A DNA stretch of 27,412 bases from Bacillota bacterium (GCA_023416695.1 JAEZGY010000097.1:1-27412); one strand, 5' to 3'. Shown: positions 6,558 to 15,226, counted from the first letter of the stretch. Numbers and translations: made by a program. Notes: generated from the letters alone by a model not told the origin.

Positions 6558-9542
6558 TTATAATACTTGATTTATCCTTTCGCTTACCCTACGAATTTTC
6601 TCTTCATTCACCTTACAAACCTTTCGGTCATAGGTATATAATCCATTCATCTCATCCTCTACATCACTAAGTTGCGTATACACACAACCACAAGCTCCAT
6701 GTTTAATAGCCGGCACTACCATTTTCTCATACATTTCTACAATATGATCTGTTAACTCTTCTTTCGACTCATAGGCTCCATAACCATAAGTGTTGTATTT
6801 ACTGTAGGAATGTCCTTCTACCTCAAAGGAGTAGCCACCACATTCCGATAGGAATAACGGTCTTTGGGTTTTCGGAAGCTCTATCGTTTTAAAATACACG
6901 TGTAAACTATCTACATCACTCTTCTTATGAGCGAACCACCCAGAAGTAGAGTCGATAAACCTAGTCTGATCTAATTCTTTCACTATATCATACATGGCAT
7001 CACTCTTAAACTGTCCCCAACCTTCATTGAAAATCGTATAACCAATGATACATGGATGATTGTATAAGTGTCTTAAAGTGTCCTTTGTATGTTTTATAAA
7101 GAACTCCCGCTGGTCCTTGGTGCCTTTATTAAGATCCGATACCTTCATGAACCCAATAGTCGGTAGTGCTGTGTCCCTAATAAAGGAATAGCTTCCGCTA
7201 TTGACCATATCCTGTACCACTAGCATACCGTGTACATCACAGTAGTGATAAAAACATTCCGGCTCAATCTTAATGTGCTTGCGAAGCATGTTAAATCCCA
7301 AGGCTTTCATGCGTTGTACATCTTTCTCGTAATCAACCTCAGCTGCTGGGAGATAAATCCCTTCAGGGTAATAGCCTTGATCTAACACTCCATGGATAAA
7401 AATAGGCTTACCATTAAGGCATAGTCTTGGAACACCTTCCTTATCCTCAATAGTCACCGTTCGCAGTCCAAAATAGGACTCCACCTCATCTTCTCCTGCA
7501 CGTATGGTTATGGAGTATATATGTGGGTTCTCTACTGTCCAAAGCTGTGGCTCATAGGTTGTACCATCTGCCAACTTAAGATTATTAAGTTCTATACGAG
7601 TCTCTTTTTCCTTCCCATGCCACTGAACTACCTGCCCTCGTAAGTTAAGTTCTACTGTATAGTCCATGGTCTGAGAAAGATTTGTCTCCACCTGTAAGGT
7701 GATTCCCGTAAGGTCTGGAGTTAATTTTATAGAAGTAATATAGTTTTCTGGTACACACTCTAGCCATACCGTCTGCCAGATACCACTAACCTCGGTATAC
7801 CACATGCCACCACGTTTCTTGCACTGTTTTCCATAAGGGTACTTTTTGGATAGCTTATCGACCACCTTAACAACAAGTACATTTTCTTTACTAGGCTCCA
7901 CTGCATTAGTTACATCTACGGTAAATGGTAAATACCCACCCTCATGACTTCCTATCTTACTGCCATTCAACCAAACCTCAGCGATTTGATCTACTGCCCC
8001 AAAGTGAAGAAGGACATGGCCATTTTCCTGCTTATTCATAAAGTCTTTCGGCAAGGTAAACCGTTTCTCATAGGAAAGCTTTGACCCTACCTTATCAGTA
8101 TAGCCTGATAACTCTGATTGAGGGGCAAAGGGTACCAGAATGTCCTTTCCATTTAAGGACCAGATTCCATTTAAACTATAATAGGAATCTCTTTTTAATT
8201 GTGGTCTTGGATAGGAGGTCCAATCCGGTTTAGAGTCCGTCCATAAGGAATGATGTCCTCTACGAATCATATGAAAAATAAGAGACAATAGTCCAATGAG
8301 GACTATAGCTACCCCCAAAGCCGCCAGAAAGATTCGTTTGTCTGGTAAAAACGAGGTAGTTCCATCATTATTTACAATGGTACGTGCATTCCAGAGAACT
8401 GCTGCTCCAAGGGCTGGTCCAGCGATGCCTGGAATTAATACCTGACCAATGATACGAATTCCCTGGAACATTCCTGCCTTATTTTTTGGAATATTATCAC
8501 GGATCTTTGCCCCAAAACAAGCCATTCCTGTCAACTGACCAATCATCATAAAAAGAGAGCCAAGGAAAACAAGAACATTGCCTGCACCAATATATAAAAG
8601 CACATATCCTGTAAACAGGGATAGGAGCACCGGCACTAATGCCATCTTAAATCCAACTGTGTCATACAATTTTCCGTAGAAAGCAGTGATGATGGCTGCA
8701 AGAAGAATGGCAGGAGCTAAAATAAACACATAACCTGTCATTCCTAACGTCTTCTCATAGTAAATGATGAGATATGGCATAAAGGTTTGAATGGAGATAC
8801 CAAACACTGCAAATGCTCCAATCACTGCATACAACAGAGGATTCTCTTTTACCACAGAGAGACGAAAGCTATACAACACACTTTTAAGGTAGGATTCTTT
8901 ATGAGTTCGTTCCACTGGTGGCTCTTCAATCATGAACAATCCTATTAATCCAATGAGTAGAACAATGACACCGATGATCATAAAAATCGTCGTCCATGAG
9001 GATGCCTGCTCTAAGTCAAAGGCCATAAATCCACCAAACACCACCAATACTGACACCAATGGCATCATGGCGTTTAAGCCTTCAATCCTACCTCGGTTAC
9101 TCTCATTTCCCCATTCTGTCAGCCATGCATTAAAGGCTGCATCGTTAGCAGAAGACCCAAAAAAGGTCATAATACAATCCAACAGGATAACGAGGGAGAT
9201 TCCTAAACTAGCTGCTGCAGCTACACTGCCAGCCAACGGGGTTAATACATCTATTCGTATAAAAGCAAATCCAAGGATTGATATTCCCCATGCTATGTAA
9301 CCACCACACATAAAAGCCTTTCGTTTTCCTACACGGTCAGAAAGCGCTCCTATTAATAAGGTAGTTAACGTCGCGACCACTGCACTAGCCGATACCATGA
9401 TAGAAATATCTGAGGCAGAGGCACGAAACATATTATAAATAAACACATTCAAGTACATATTTTCTACCACCCAGGCAATTTGCCCAGTAAGGCTGAAGAT
9501 AAGTAGGGTACTATAGAATTTACGTCCCAACTTGCTGCTCAT
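6558..9542 (-). CDS. MFS transporter fused to a GH2 glycoside hydrolase
   Basis: This 994-aa single reading frame joins two enzyme classes. Residues 1-430 are a 12-TM major facilitator with the family loop GALSDRVGKRKAF (about 65-77) between TM2 and TM3. Residues 440-994 are a GH2 glycosidase: sugar-binding jelly roll (about 445-595, including HFGAVDQIAEVWLNG), Ig-like sandwich (about 600-695), and a TIM barrel with acid/base Glu840 (IFNEGWGQF) and nucleophile Glu900 (LFLSECGGY). An even number of TM segments puts the GH2 domain in the cytoplasm, so a glycoside could be imported and cleaved by one polypeptide. Both catalytic acids are present and there is no stop between the parts. The start is well supported by GGAGGAG. 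Substrate is unclear; beta-galactoside, beta-mannoside or beta-glucuronide are all possible for GH2. Confidence 0.88.
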   Translation of the reverse strand: MSSKLGRKFYSTLLIFSLTGQIAWVVENMYLNVFIYNMFRASASDISIMVSASAVVATLTTLLIGALSDRVGKRKAFMCGGYIAWGISILGFAFIRIDVLTPLAGSVAAAASLGISLVILLDCIMTFFGSSANDAAFNAWLTEWGNESNRGRIEGLNAMMPLVSVLVVFGGFMAFDLEQASSWTTIFMIIGVIVLLIGLIGLFMIEEPPVERTHKESYLKSVLYSFRLSVVKENPLLYAVIGAFAVFGISIQTFMPYLIIYYEKTLGMTGYVFILAPAILLAAIITAFYGKLYDTVGFKMALVPVLLSLFTGYVLLYIGAGNVLVFLGSLFMMIGQLTGMACFGAKIRDNIPKNKAGMFQGIRIIGQVLIPGIAGPALGAAVLWNARTIVNNDGTTSFLPDKRIFLAALGVAIVLIGLLSLIFHMIRRGHHSLWTDSKPDWTSYPRPQLKRDSYYSLNGIWSLNGKDILVPFAPQSELSGYTDKVGSKLSYEKRFTLPKDFMNKQENGHVLLHFGAVDQIAEVWLNGSKIGSHEGGYLPFTVDVTNAVEPSKENVLVVKVVDKLSKKYPYGKQCKKRGGMWYTEVSGIWQTVWLECVPENYITSIKLTPDLTGITLQVETNLSQTMDYTVELNLRGQVVQWHGKEKETRIELNNLKLADGTTYEPQLWTVENPHIYSITIRAGEDEVESYFGLRTVTIEDKEGVPRLCLNGKPIFIHGVLDQGYYPEGIYLPAAEVDYEKDVQRMKALGFNMLRKHIKIEPECFYHYCDVHGMLVVQDMVNSGSYSFIRDTALPTIGFMKVSDLNKGTKDQREFFIKHTKDTLRHLYNHPCIIGYTIFNEGWGQFKSDAMYDIVKELDQTRFIDSTSGWFAHKKSDVDSLHVYFKTIELPKTQRPLFLSECGGYSFEVEGHSYSKYNTYGYGAYESKEELTDHIVEMYEKMVVPAIKHGACGCVYTQLSDVEDEMNGLYTYDRKVCKVNEEKIRRVSERINQVL

Positions 9543-9574
9543 ACAACTCCTCCATTAACAAATATTTTATTTAT

Positions 9575-9586
9575 TAGCAATTGCTA
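9575..9586. promoter_or_regulatory. Palindromic operator candidate for the MFS-GH2 gene
   Basis: TAGCAATTGCTA is a perfect 12-bp palindrome located just downstream of the extended -10 of the MFS-GH2 gene, at the expected transcription start. A repressor bound here would block initiation. The cognate regulator is not in the window and the site matches no consensus I recognise. Confidence 0.4.
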
Positions 9587-9590
9587 CTAT

Positions 9591-9599
9591 ATTGTACCA
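9591..9599 (-). promoter_or_regulatory. Extended -10 promoter of the MFS-GH2 gene
   Basis: On the minus strand TGGTACAAT gives an extended -10 (TGn plus TACAAT, five of six) about 50 bases before the start codon. No good -35 is present at 17 bases, as is common for TGn promoters. The GH36 operon promoter has the same layout (TGGTATACT). Confidence 0.5.
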
Positions 9600-9668
9600 C
9601 ACACATAGTCCAAAATACATATCTCTTGATAGTAATCGCCTTTTAAAGTTTAGACAATCAACTATAAA

Positions 9669-10724
9669 TTACTCTTTAGGAGAGATTTTTCCTGTTTTTT
9701 TAGTATATATATAGAAGCAAAGTTCAAAGACAAATCCATACAATACACCAAATACGGTATCTACCAAACGGAAAACAAGAGCCTCAGTAATACCAAATAG
9801 ATTCGTTCCAATGGCAAGGGCCCCAAAGCTATTAAATACTGACTGCCATCCATAAGTGGCAGAAAGCCCCACACCGATTCCGCCAACAATACCTATGTTA
9901 TGATATATATAATCTGGAAAACAATAATATATAACGAAGAAGATAATGATACCAAGAATGTTTCCAAAGAGTCTTTGTTTTAAACGTTCTTTGATATGAT
10001 ACCGATAAGGAACCAGGATAGACATAGTAGCAATCGCCACCCACACGATTCTTAGTAAATGAAAGCATTCTGCAAAAAATAACGCGGAAGACACACTTAG
10101 AGTAATTAAAAGTTGCCACTGGGTTCTAGGTGTTTTTATACTAAAAGCATGAAATAAATCTTTAAATCTTGTTTCATACACCTTTTTATGATGTTTATGA
10201 TAGTATACGAGGCATACAAGTAAAGCCCCTAGTGCAATGCCTACTAATCTTTTTACATAAGCGGCACCAGACACATCATAGCCATATAACAGTAAATAGC
10301 TTAAAACCAACGTAGAATGGTTGGACATCTTGATATTATGACAGCCTAATATCATTAATGTAAGAATACATAGTACATGAATAGACGTTGATATGAAAAT
10401 GTTATCAATATGAGCGAAATGAGGCCCAAAGGCAAACACTAGAAATATTACAAGTAAGGAAACTATAGCTTGGTGTATATGAACCTCTAAATCTACATTA
10501 CGAAACACCAGTACGTTTAGCAAAACAATGACCCCCACTGTACTATTGTTATTGCCAAAAAGCAAACTGAATACAAGTACAAAGGCCATACAAAAGGCTA
10601 GTGTAATGATAATTTTAAATAAATATATTAAAATATGGCGAAATTTTTCTTTTCCACTTTTAGATTCTTTGATAATTTTCTTCGATGCTGCTTGGTTAAG
10701 CTGTAATTCCTCATAAAATGTCAT
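9669..10724 (-). CDS. FUSC-family (aromatic acid exporter-like) membrane protein
   Basis: This 351-aa protein has two hydrophobic blocks (about residues 35-180 and 205-340) of several TM segments each, separated by a basic cytoplasmic stretch (HKHHKKVYETRFKDLF). This repeat layout, with the C-terminal segment RIVWVAIATMSILVPYRYHIKERLKQRLFGNILG, is typical of the FUSC/DUF939-type superfamily of fusaric acid and aromatic acid efflux proteins. The motif of small residues and Arg/Lys (RLKQRLFGNILG) after the TM is the clearest family mark. The start is set at ATG 10724 because AAAGGA lies 10 bases upstream; an in-frame TTG 30 bases earlier has no ribosome site. The transported compound is unknown. 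It appears to be a single-gene unit. Confidence 0.72.
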   Translation of the reverse strand: MTFYEELQLNQAASKKIIKESKSGKEKFRHILIYLFKIIITLAFCMAFVLVFSLLFGNNNSTVGVIVLLNVLVFRNVDLEVHIHQAIVSLLVIFLVFAFGPHFAHIDNIFISTSIHVLCILTLMILGCHNIKMSNHSTLVLSYLLLYGYDVSGAAYVKRLVGIALGALLVCLVYYHKHHKKVYETRFKDLFHAFSIKTPRTQWQLLITLSVSSALFFAECFHLLRIVWVAIATMSILVPYRYHIKERLKQRLFGNILGIIIFFVIYYCFPDYIYHNIGIVGGIGVGLSATYGWQSVFNSFGALAIGTNLFGITEALVFRLVDTVFGVLYGFVFELCFYIYTKKTGKISPKE

Positions 10725-10855
10725 AGTTATTAAGTCCTTTATTATGCTAATCAATAGATTGTGTAATTCATGAGGAAATTATTTAATGAACAAGACTCTA
10801 TTTTTACAACTTACTGTTTGATAACCTATATGTACCAAGCAACATGACCTGATTA

Positions 10856-10884
10856 ACCTACATTAATTTCTATTGAAAGTAGGT
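10856..10884 (+). promoter_or_regulatory. Hairpin sequestering the Shine-Dalgarno of the small toxin-like gene
   Basis: ACCTAC (10856-10861) and TTTC (10867-10870) can pair with the continuous strand GAAAGTAGGT (10875-10884), which contains most of the ribosome site AGTAGGTG (10878-10885). The bulge is ATTAA and the loop TATT. Sequestered ribosome sites are a known feature of type I toxin mRNAs. Confidence 0.45.
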
Positions 10885-10891
10885 GTTTCTG

Positions 10892-10981
10892 ATGACAGTA
10901 CTTGAGGTTTTAACACTTCTGTTAGTGCTATCTAATTTCTTGCAAATTATTATAGCACTTATATCCCTATCCAATAAGTAA
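10892..10981 (+). CDS. 29-aa hydrophobic peptide, holin-like type I toxin candidate
   Basis: A short reading frame begins MTVLEVLTLLLVLSNFLQ and ends with ISLSNK. It has one predicted membrane helix, an acidic residue at position 5 and a short polar/basic tail. This pattern fits the putative holin-like toxin family (Hol_Tox; relatives of TxpA/BsrG-type peptides), where an opening like M-x3-E-A-L-x-L is characteristic. AGTAGGTG lies six bases before the ATG and is partly buried in a hairpin. It stands alone in an intergenic region with a GC-rich hairpin downstream, as expected for a type I toxin-antitoxin locus with an overlapping antisense RNA. Toxicity and the antisense RNA are inference; the assignment rests on only 29 residues. 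The minus-strand 66-codon frame over the same bases is probably spurious. Confidence 0.55.
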   Translation: MTVLEVLTLLLVLSNFLQIIIALISLSNK

Positions 10982-11055
10982 TTAACATTGAGCAGGATAA
11001 GTATTCTGTGAAAAGAGGGGCCTAAAATGTAGATTACTGATAATGTTCTTGGCTT

Positions 11056-11081
11056 GGCAAGGGAGTACACCCTCCCTTGCC
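11056..11081. terminator. GC-rich hairpin downstream of the toxin-like gene
   Basis: GGCAAGGGAG and CTCCCTTGCC form a perfect 10-bp stem with a 6-base loop, about 75 bases after the toxin-like stop codon. The tail is TATATTATT rather than a clean T run, so termination efficiency is uncertain. It could end the toxin mRNA or form the 5' stem of a converging antisense RNA. Confidence 0.5.
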
Positions 11082-11238
11082 TATATTATTGCCATAATTA
11101 TTTGATTTAAACTGAATTAATCCAGATTTTCAACATCCAACTCTTTCTTATCTTTCCTGTCTTATAGAAAGAAAAGATTTGTATTATTTAACTCTATAAC
11201 TTTATCTTTACAAATAAAAAGAGACTCCCCATACGAAT

Positions 11239-11269
11239 ATAGCTGTGCAGCATTACACTGCACAGCTAT
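11239..11269 (-). terminator. 12-bp perfect hairpin after the lipoprotein gene
   Basis: ATAGCTGTGCAG (11239-11250) and CTGCACAGCTAT (11258-11269) form a perfect stem around a 7-base loop, 30 bases past the lipoprotein stop codon. A T run on the minus strand occurs only about 20 bases further on (complement of the A tract near 11216-11220), so this is either a terminator with a delayed U tract or an mRNA-stabilising 3' hairpin. Confidence 0.5.
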
Positions 11270-11298
11270 TACCTACTAAGCTATTCTACAAACTGAGA

Positions 11299-11808
11299 TT
11301 ATTGTGGCAACTCATTTCCATCTTTATTAAGGAACACATACTCCGATGGGATAGAAGAATTATAGAACACATAAGGTAAAGATTTATTTTCAATACTCTC
11401 TTTGCGTGTTCCTGTATTATCCCTTATCATAACTGATGCACATTTAGAGTTGTTGATAACAAATGCATATCCATTGTTCCATCTGAGCAGTGCAATATCA
11501 TCTCCTCTTCGATCCATTGGCCTATATGTCCTTACAAAGACATATTCATCCTCACCTTTTACTTCAACTTCCATAGGAAGATAGTAATGTCCCTCATACT
11601 CATTACCAGAAATGAACCAAATGAGTGCCTTATCACCAACAACACTCTTTCCTGCATATTGCATATCTATGGTGTCAGCATCGGAAATAGGTATTTCTTC
11701 TCTTGCTTTTTCAATCAGTTCATAAGTCCCTTTATAGGTTTTTGTGCAACCAACAAAACCAAAGCAGAGTATACAAACCAGTGCTATGCTAAGTATTCTT
11801 TTTATCAC
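11299..11808 (-). CDS. Uncharacterised lipoprotein
   Basis: This protein of about 169 aa has a lipoprotein signal: basic KR, hydrophobic ILSIALVCILCFGF, then lipobox FVGC with Cys21 as the lipidation site. The mature domain is soluble and mixed, with GYAFVINNSKCASVMI and YVFVRTYRPMDRRGDD as recognisable strands, but no family I can name. It is exported and tethered to the outer face of the membrane. The start is set at GTG 11808 because GGAGG lies five bases upstream; the longer reading begins at an ATG that itself overlaps this ribosome site. It is a single gene with a hairpin behind it. Confidence 0.7.
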   Translation of the reverse strand: MIKRILSIALVCILCFGFVGCTKTYKGTYELIEKAREEIPISDADTIDMQYAGKSVVGDKALIWFISGNEYEGHYYLPMEVEVKGEDEYVFVRTYRPMDRRGDDIALLRWNNGYAFVINNSKCASVMIRDNTGTRKESIENKSLPYVFYNSSIPSEYVFLNKDGNELPQ

Positions 11809-11920
11809 TAACACCTCCATAATAACAAAATATTTAATGTTCTTATTATAATAATTCTAATATATTAATTTGCTTATATGATTACATATCGTACCATATA
11901 TATCCATATACTGAAACAAT

Positions 11921-11955
11921 AAAAAAGGTACTACATCATTAAAATGTAATACCTT
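11921..11955 (-). terminator. Terminator of the GH36-GPH-GH13 operon
   Basis: On the minus strand AAGGTATTACAT and ATGTAGTACCTT form a 12-bp stem with one wobble pair, followed by a T run (plus-strand A tract 11921-11926). It begins 13 bases after the GH13 stop codon, at the end of the three-gene operon. Confidence 0.82.
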
Positions 11956-11967
11956 ACTAAATATTCC

Positions 11968-13860
11968 TTAGTTTACTTTATAAATAGTAGCCTCATATGG
12001 TCTAAGAACAATACTTTCCTCCCCATAATTAGACATCAACCGCTCATATTCATTGATACGATGGTATCTTTTTGTCATCTCTTCACTTAAATTACACTCA
12101 ACATAAAAACACTCTTCTTCACTTCTACGATAATAACAGAATAAATTCTTCTTTTTCACATCGACAAACTCAATATCACCGTAAACGAGTGCCTGATGCT
12201 TCTTTCGAAGAGCGATTAGCTCTTTATAACAATGAAGCACTGAGGAGGTATCCTTTAACTGCCCTTCCACATTACACTGCTTGTAATCGTCATCATTTAA
12301 AATCCATGGTGTTCCCGTTGTAAACCCACCATGTTCTGAAGCATTCCATTGCATCGGTGTTCTTGCATGATCTCTAGAGCCAGCAAGAACCTGGGCAAAA
12401 GCCTCCTCCTTCGTCTTTGTTTCAAGCACTTCATTATAAAGATTAATGCTTTCAATGTCACGAAGATCTTCTATGGAAGAGAAGTTCTTATTCACTGAGC
12501 CGATTTCCTGCCCTTGAAAGAGAAATGGAGTACCACGTAAGGTAAACTGAATGGTTGCTAGTAGCTTCCCTAACATCTCTCGGTATTCTTTCTTAGCATT
12601 AATCTTAGAGATCATCCTTGGGTTGTCATGGTTTTCATAAAAGAGCGCCATCCAGCAATGGGAGCCATATCCCTTCATCCATTCCATCATATACTTCTTT
12701 AGGTAATTGAGATCATATGCATAGTCATCAAAACGAACATGTCCCGGTGTCTCCAGATGATCAAAGGAAAATACCATATCCAACTCATGTCTGTAATCAC
12801 CGGTTAATAACTTACTCATCTCCATACCAACACCAGGTGTCTCTCCTACAGAAAAGCCATCGTATGGAGCAAATGCAGTTTCATTTAATTCCCTTAGATA
12901 TTTATGGAGATTCGGTCCATAAAAATAATTTTCAATCCCGTAGTAGCCCATCATCTTCCCAATCTGTTCATTTCCCATTGGGAGTCCCGGCCTTTTTGAG
13001 ATATAGTTAATGACATCTAAGCGGAAGCCATCAATTCCTTTCTCCATCCACCAACGGACCATTGCGCCTATATCCTTACGTACATTTTCATTATCCCAGT
13101 TGAGGTCCATCTGCTTTTTAGAAAAGAGGTGCAAGCCCCATTCATCCAGAGTATCATAGTAATTCCATGCAGGACCGCTAAAAAAGGAGGTCCAGTTATT
13201 AGGTTCTGTCCCATCTCCTGATTTTTTAAAGAGATAATAGTCCTTATACTTAGAATCCTTATTATGAATTGCATCCTGAAACCAAGGATGCTCATCGGAT
13301 GTATGATTCACTACCAGATCCATGATGAGGCGCATTCCTCTCTCATGAACACCGGCCAGTAAGGCATCAAACTCCTCCATGGTGCCAAAGGTATGCAGTA
13401 TCTCATAATAATTGCTGATGTCATAGCCATTGTCATCATAAGGGGATTCATAGATAGGTGACAGCCAGATTGCATCCACTCCCAAATCCTTCAGATAATC
13501 AAGCTTTGAGAGAATCCCATTAAGATCTCCTTTCCCATCACCATTGCTATCCATAAAGCTGATAGGATAGATTTGATAAAATACTGCTTCCTTCCACCAC
13601 TTCTTCTGAATAGGGGATACATCCTCCCTTGGCAAGTCCTTCTCTGTGTTTAAAAGTTCTAGAAAAATCACAAAAAACTCTTCTCCTAGTACCTTTTTTG
13701 TCAGACGTGCCAGGGTCTTTAGCTTCATATTGGCCACCACTGGATTTGTCAGCAGTCTTTCACTTTTATTCATTTGAAGAAGAATACGTTTTAATATATC
13801 TTTTCCGATTGGATTGGCATATACGTCTTTTATTTTACTATGTAAGCTTAACTTACTCAT
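11968..13860 (-). CDS. GH13 alpha-glucosidase (oligo-1,6-glucosidase type) with N-terminal extension
   Basis: This 630-aa cytoplasmic enzyme cleaves alpha-glucosidic bonds by the retaining mechanism. The (beta/alpha)8 barrel begins near residue 86 with KKWWKEAVFYQIYPISF. The subfamily-typical Ca-binding-like loop DSNGDGKGDL follows. Catalytic residues are nucleophile Asp282 (GFRLDVINY), acid/base Glu340 (FSVGETPG) and transition-state stabiliser Asp412 (YENHDNPRM). The pattern resembles GH13 subfamily 31 (oligo-1,6-glucosidase, dextran glucosidase, sucrase-isomaltase types). About 85 extra residues at the N-terminus, with many Lys and Leu, are not part of the standard barrel. The ATG at 13860 has AAGGAG 8 bases upstream; the longer reading starts at GTG. 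It overlaps the transporter gene by 8 bases, so it is the third gene of an alpha-galactoside/alpha-glucoside operon. Confidence 0.9.
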   Translation of the reverse strand: MSKLSLHSKIKDVYANPIGKDILKRILLQMNKSERLLTNPVVANMKLKTLARLTKKVLGEEFFVIFLELLNTEKDLPREDVSPIQKKWWKEAVFYQIYPISFMDSNGDGKGDLNGILSKLDYLKDLGVDAIWLSPIYESPYDDNGYDISNYYEILHTFGTMEEFDALLAGVHERGMRLIMDLVVNHTSDEHPWFQDAIHNKDSKYKDYYLFKKSGDGTEPNNWTSFFSGPAWNYYDTLDEWGLHLFSKKQMDLNWDNENVRKDIGAMVRWWMEKGIDGFRLDVINYISKRPGLPMGNEQIGKMMGYYGIENYFYGPNLHKYLRELNETAFAPYDGFSVGETPGVGMEMSKLLTGDYRHELDMVFSFDHLETPGHVRFDDYAYDLNYLKKYMMEWMKGYGSHCWMALFYENHDNPRMISKINAKKEYREMLGKLLATIQFTLRGTPFLFQGQEIGSVNKNFSSIEDLRDIESINLYNEVLETKTKEEAFAQVLAGSRDHARTPMQWNASEHGGFTTGTPWILNDDDYKQCNVEGQLKDTSSVLHCYKELIALRKKHQALVYGDIEFVDVKKKNLFCYYRRSEEECFYVECNLSEEMTKRYHRINEYERLMSNYGEESIVLRPYEATIYKVN

Positions 13861-15226
13861 GGTTCTCACTCCTTGACTCTAAATCTGAGATAATTTCATC
13901 GTAGAATTGTTTGTCAATCTTATATTTATAATGATAGACGATATACCCAACCAATATACAAATGAGCGGAAATACAAGCATAGCAATCTTCATAATCAGT
14001 AGTCCACCTGGGCTTACCTCTGCTGCAGTATTGGCATCCTTAATTCCAGAGATAATAACGATAGCGCTTACAATTCCACTAGAGACAGCACCACCAAATT
14101 TATTGATAAATGGTTGGATGGCAAAGGTAACACTATCATTTCTCTTTCCGAGCTTCCACTCTCCATACTCTACAGAATCAGCAAGGAACATCAACATCAG
14201 TAACTGAATAAATGCTTGACCTACGAATAAGAGTACTCCTGCAAGTCCAATAAAGGTCATGGAATCTGTTGGTGCAAAAAAGAAGACTACATAACCAACA
14301 AGAACTAATACAGTAGCAAGCTGATACATCTTTCTTCTCTCAAAATGCTTACTGAATATAGGGAAGATAACTAGGGCAACAATCTGGGACACACCTAAAA
14401 TAACAGCAAATATAGAGTACATCCCCTCGTCTCCATAGGCATATTTAAAGAAGTACAAGCCAAATCCGGTTGTAGTCATATAACCAATCATAAACAACGC
14501 CATAGCAATAGCTGTATACAGAAGTTGATCGTTCTTAAAGATTGCTTTAATCATTCCTCGTAGATTGGTATGTTCCCCACTACTATTAAGATGCCTGTTT
14601 TCTTTTACTCCGAATAAAGTAATACACTGTCCAATCCACATAATGACTACCACAAGAATAGCAAAGACAAAATATCCTTTCTGCATACTTCCGAGAGCAT
14701 TGCCGATGATAGTGGTAATTGGCACAATTCCTCCTACCACAAAAAACAGACCGATATTGGCACAGATTCTGGCTACTGCACCTATTTTCTCACGCTCTTT
14801 CTGGTCAACCGTAAGAGACGGAAGTAAGGACCAGTAAGAGATATCGTTTGTAGTATAACTCATTCCCCAAAGCAGATAGATGAATCCAAACACAATGATA
14901 TAAGCTGCTCCACTAAGATGAAAATCTGTAAAGATGAGGACTGTAAAAATACCGGACAATAAAGAACCAAAAGCAATCCATGGTTTAAACTTACCATATC
15001 TGGTATTCGTATTGTCAACGATAACCCCCATAACAGGATCATTTAAGGCATCAAATATTCTCGCAAATAATACAATACCGGTTATCCACCATAAGGTACT
15101 GGTTGGAATATCAACGATATCTGTAAGATAAAAAATCAGATACATACTGACCATGGAATACACCATATCTCTTCCAATGGTCCCAAGTCCGAAAGCTAAG
15201 TGATTTCTATTCTTTTTTTGTTTCAT
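13853..15226 (-). CDS. GPH-family sugar:cation symporter
   Basis: This 457-aa protein with 12 TM segments belongs to the glycoside-pentoside-hexuronide:cation symporter family (MelB, LacS, XylP relatives). The family signature FDALNDPVMGVIVDNTNTRYGKFKPW is visible at about residues 58-83, and the N-terminus has the usual FGLGTIGRDMVYSMV opening. It probably imports alpha-galactosides such as melibiose or raffinose-type sugars, because the GH36 alpha-galactosidase is the preceding gene and a GH13 alpha-glucosidase follows. Its start overlaps the GH36 stop as ATGA. No phosphotransferase IIA domain is fused, unlike LacS. Confidence 0.92.
   Translation of the reverse strand: MKQKKNRNHLAFGLGTIGRDMVYSMVSMYLIFYLTDIVDIPTSTLWWITGIVLFARIFDALNDPVMGVIVDNTNTRYGKFKPWIAFGSLLSGIFTVLIFTDFHLSGAAYIIVFGFIYLLWGMSYTTNDISYWSLLPSLTVDQKEREKIGAVARICANIGLFFVVGGIVPITTIIGNALGSMQKGYFVFAILVVVIMWIGQCITLFGVKENRHLNSSGEHTNLRGMIKAIFKNDQLLYTAIAMALFMIGYMTTTGFGLYFFKYAYGDEGMYSIFAVILGVSQIVALVIFPIFSKHFERRKMYQLATVLVLVGYVVFFFAPTDSMTFIGLAGVLLFVGQAFIQLLMLMFLADSVEYGEWKLGKRNDSVTFAIQPFINKFGGAVSSGIVSAIVIISGIKDANTAAEVSPGGLLIMKIAMLVFPLICILVGYIVYHYKYKIDKQFYDEIISDLESRSENHE

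Larger units (their letters stand above)
10982..11298. other. Intergenic region between the toxin-like peptide and the lipoprotein gene
   Basis: No protein gene was found in these 317 bases. They hold two perfect hairpins (11056-11081 and 11239-11269). A possible minus-strand promoter is also present, TTGAAA, 17 bases, TTAAAT, reading toward the toxin-like gene from about 11090. That could drive an antisense RNA overlapping the toxin 3' end. The rest is featureless AT-rich DNA. Confidence 0.4.

Noticed and set aside
10870..11070. 66-codon minus-strand frame over the toxin-like locus
   Set aside because: No ribosome site, no recognisable features, and it starts inside the downstream hairpin; the short plus-strand frame has a better ribosome site and family resemblance.
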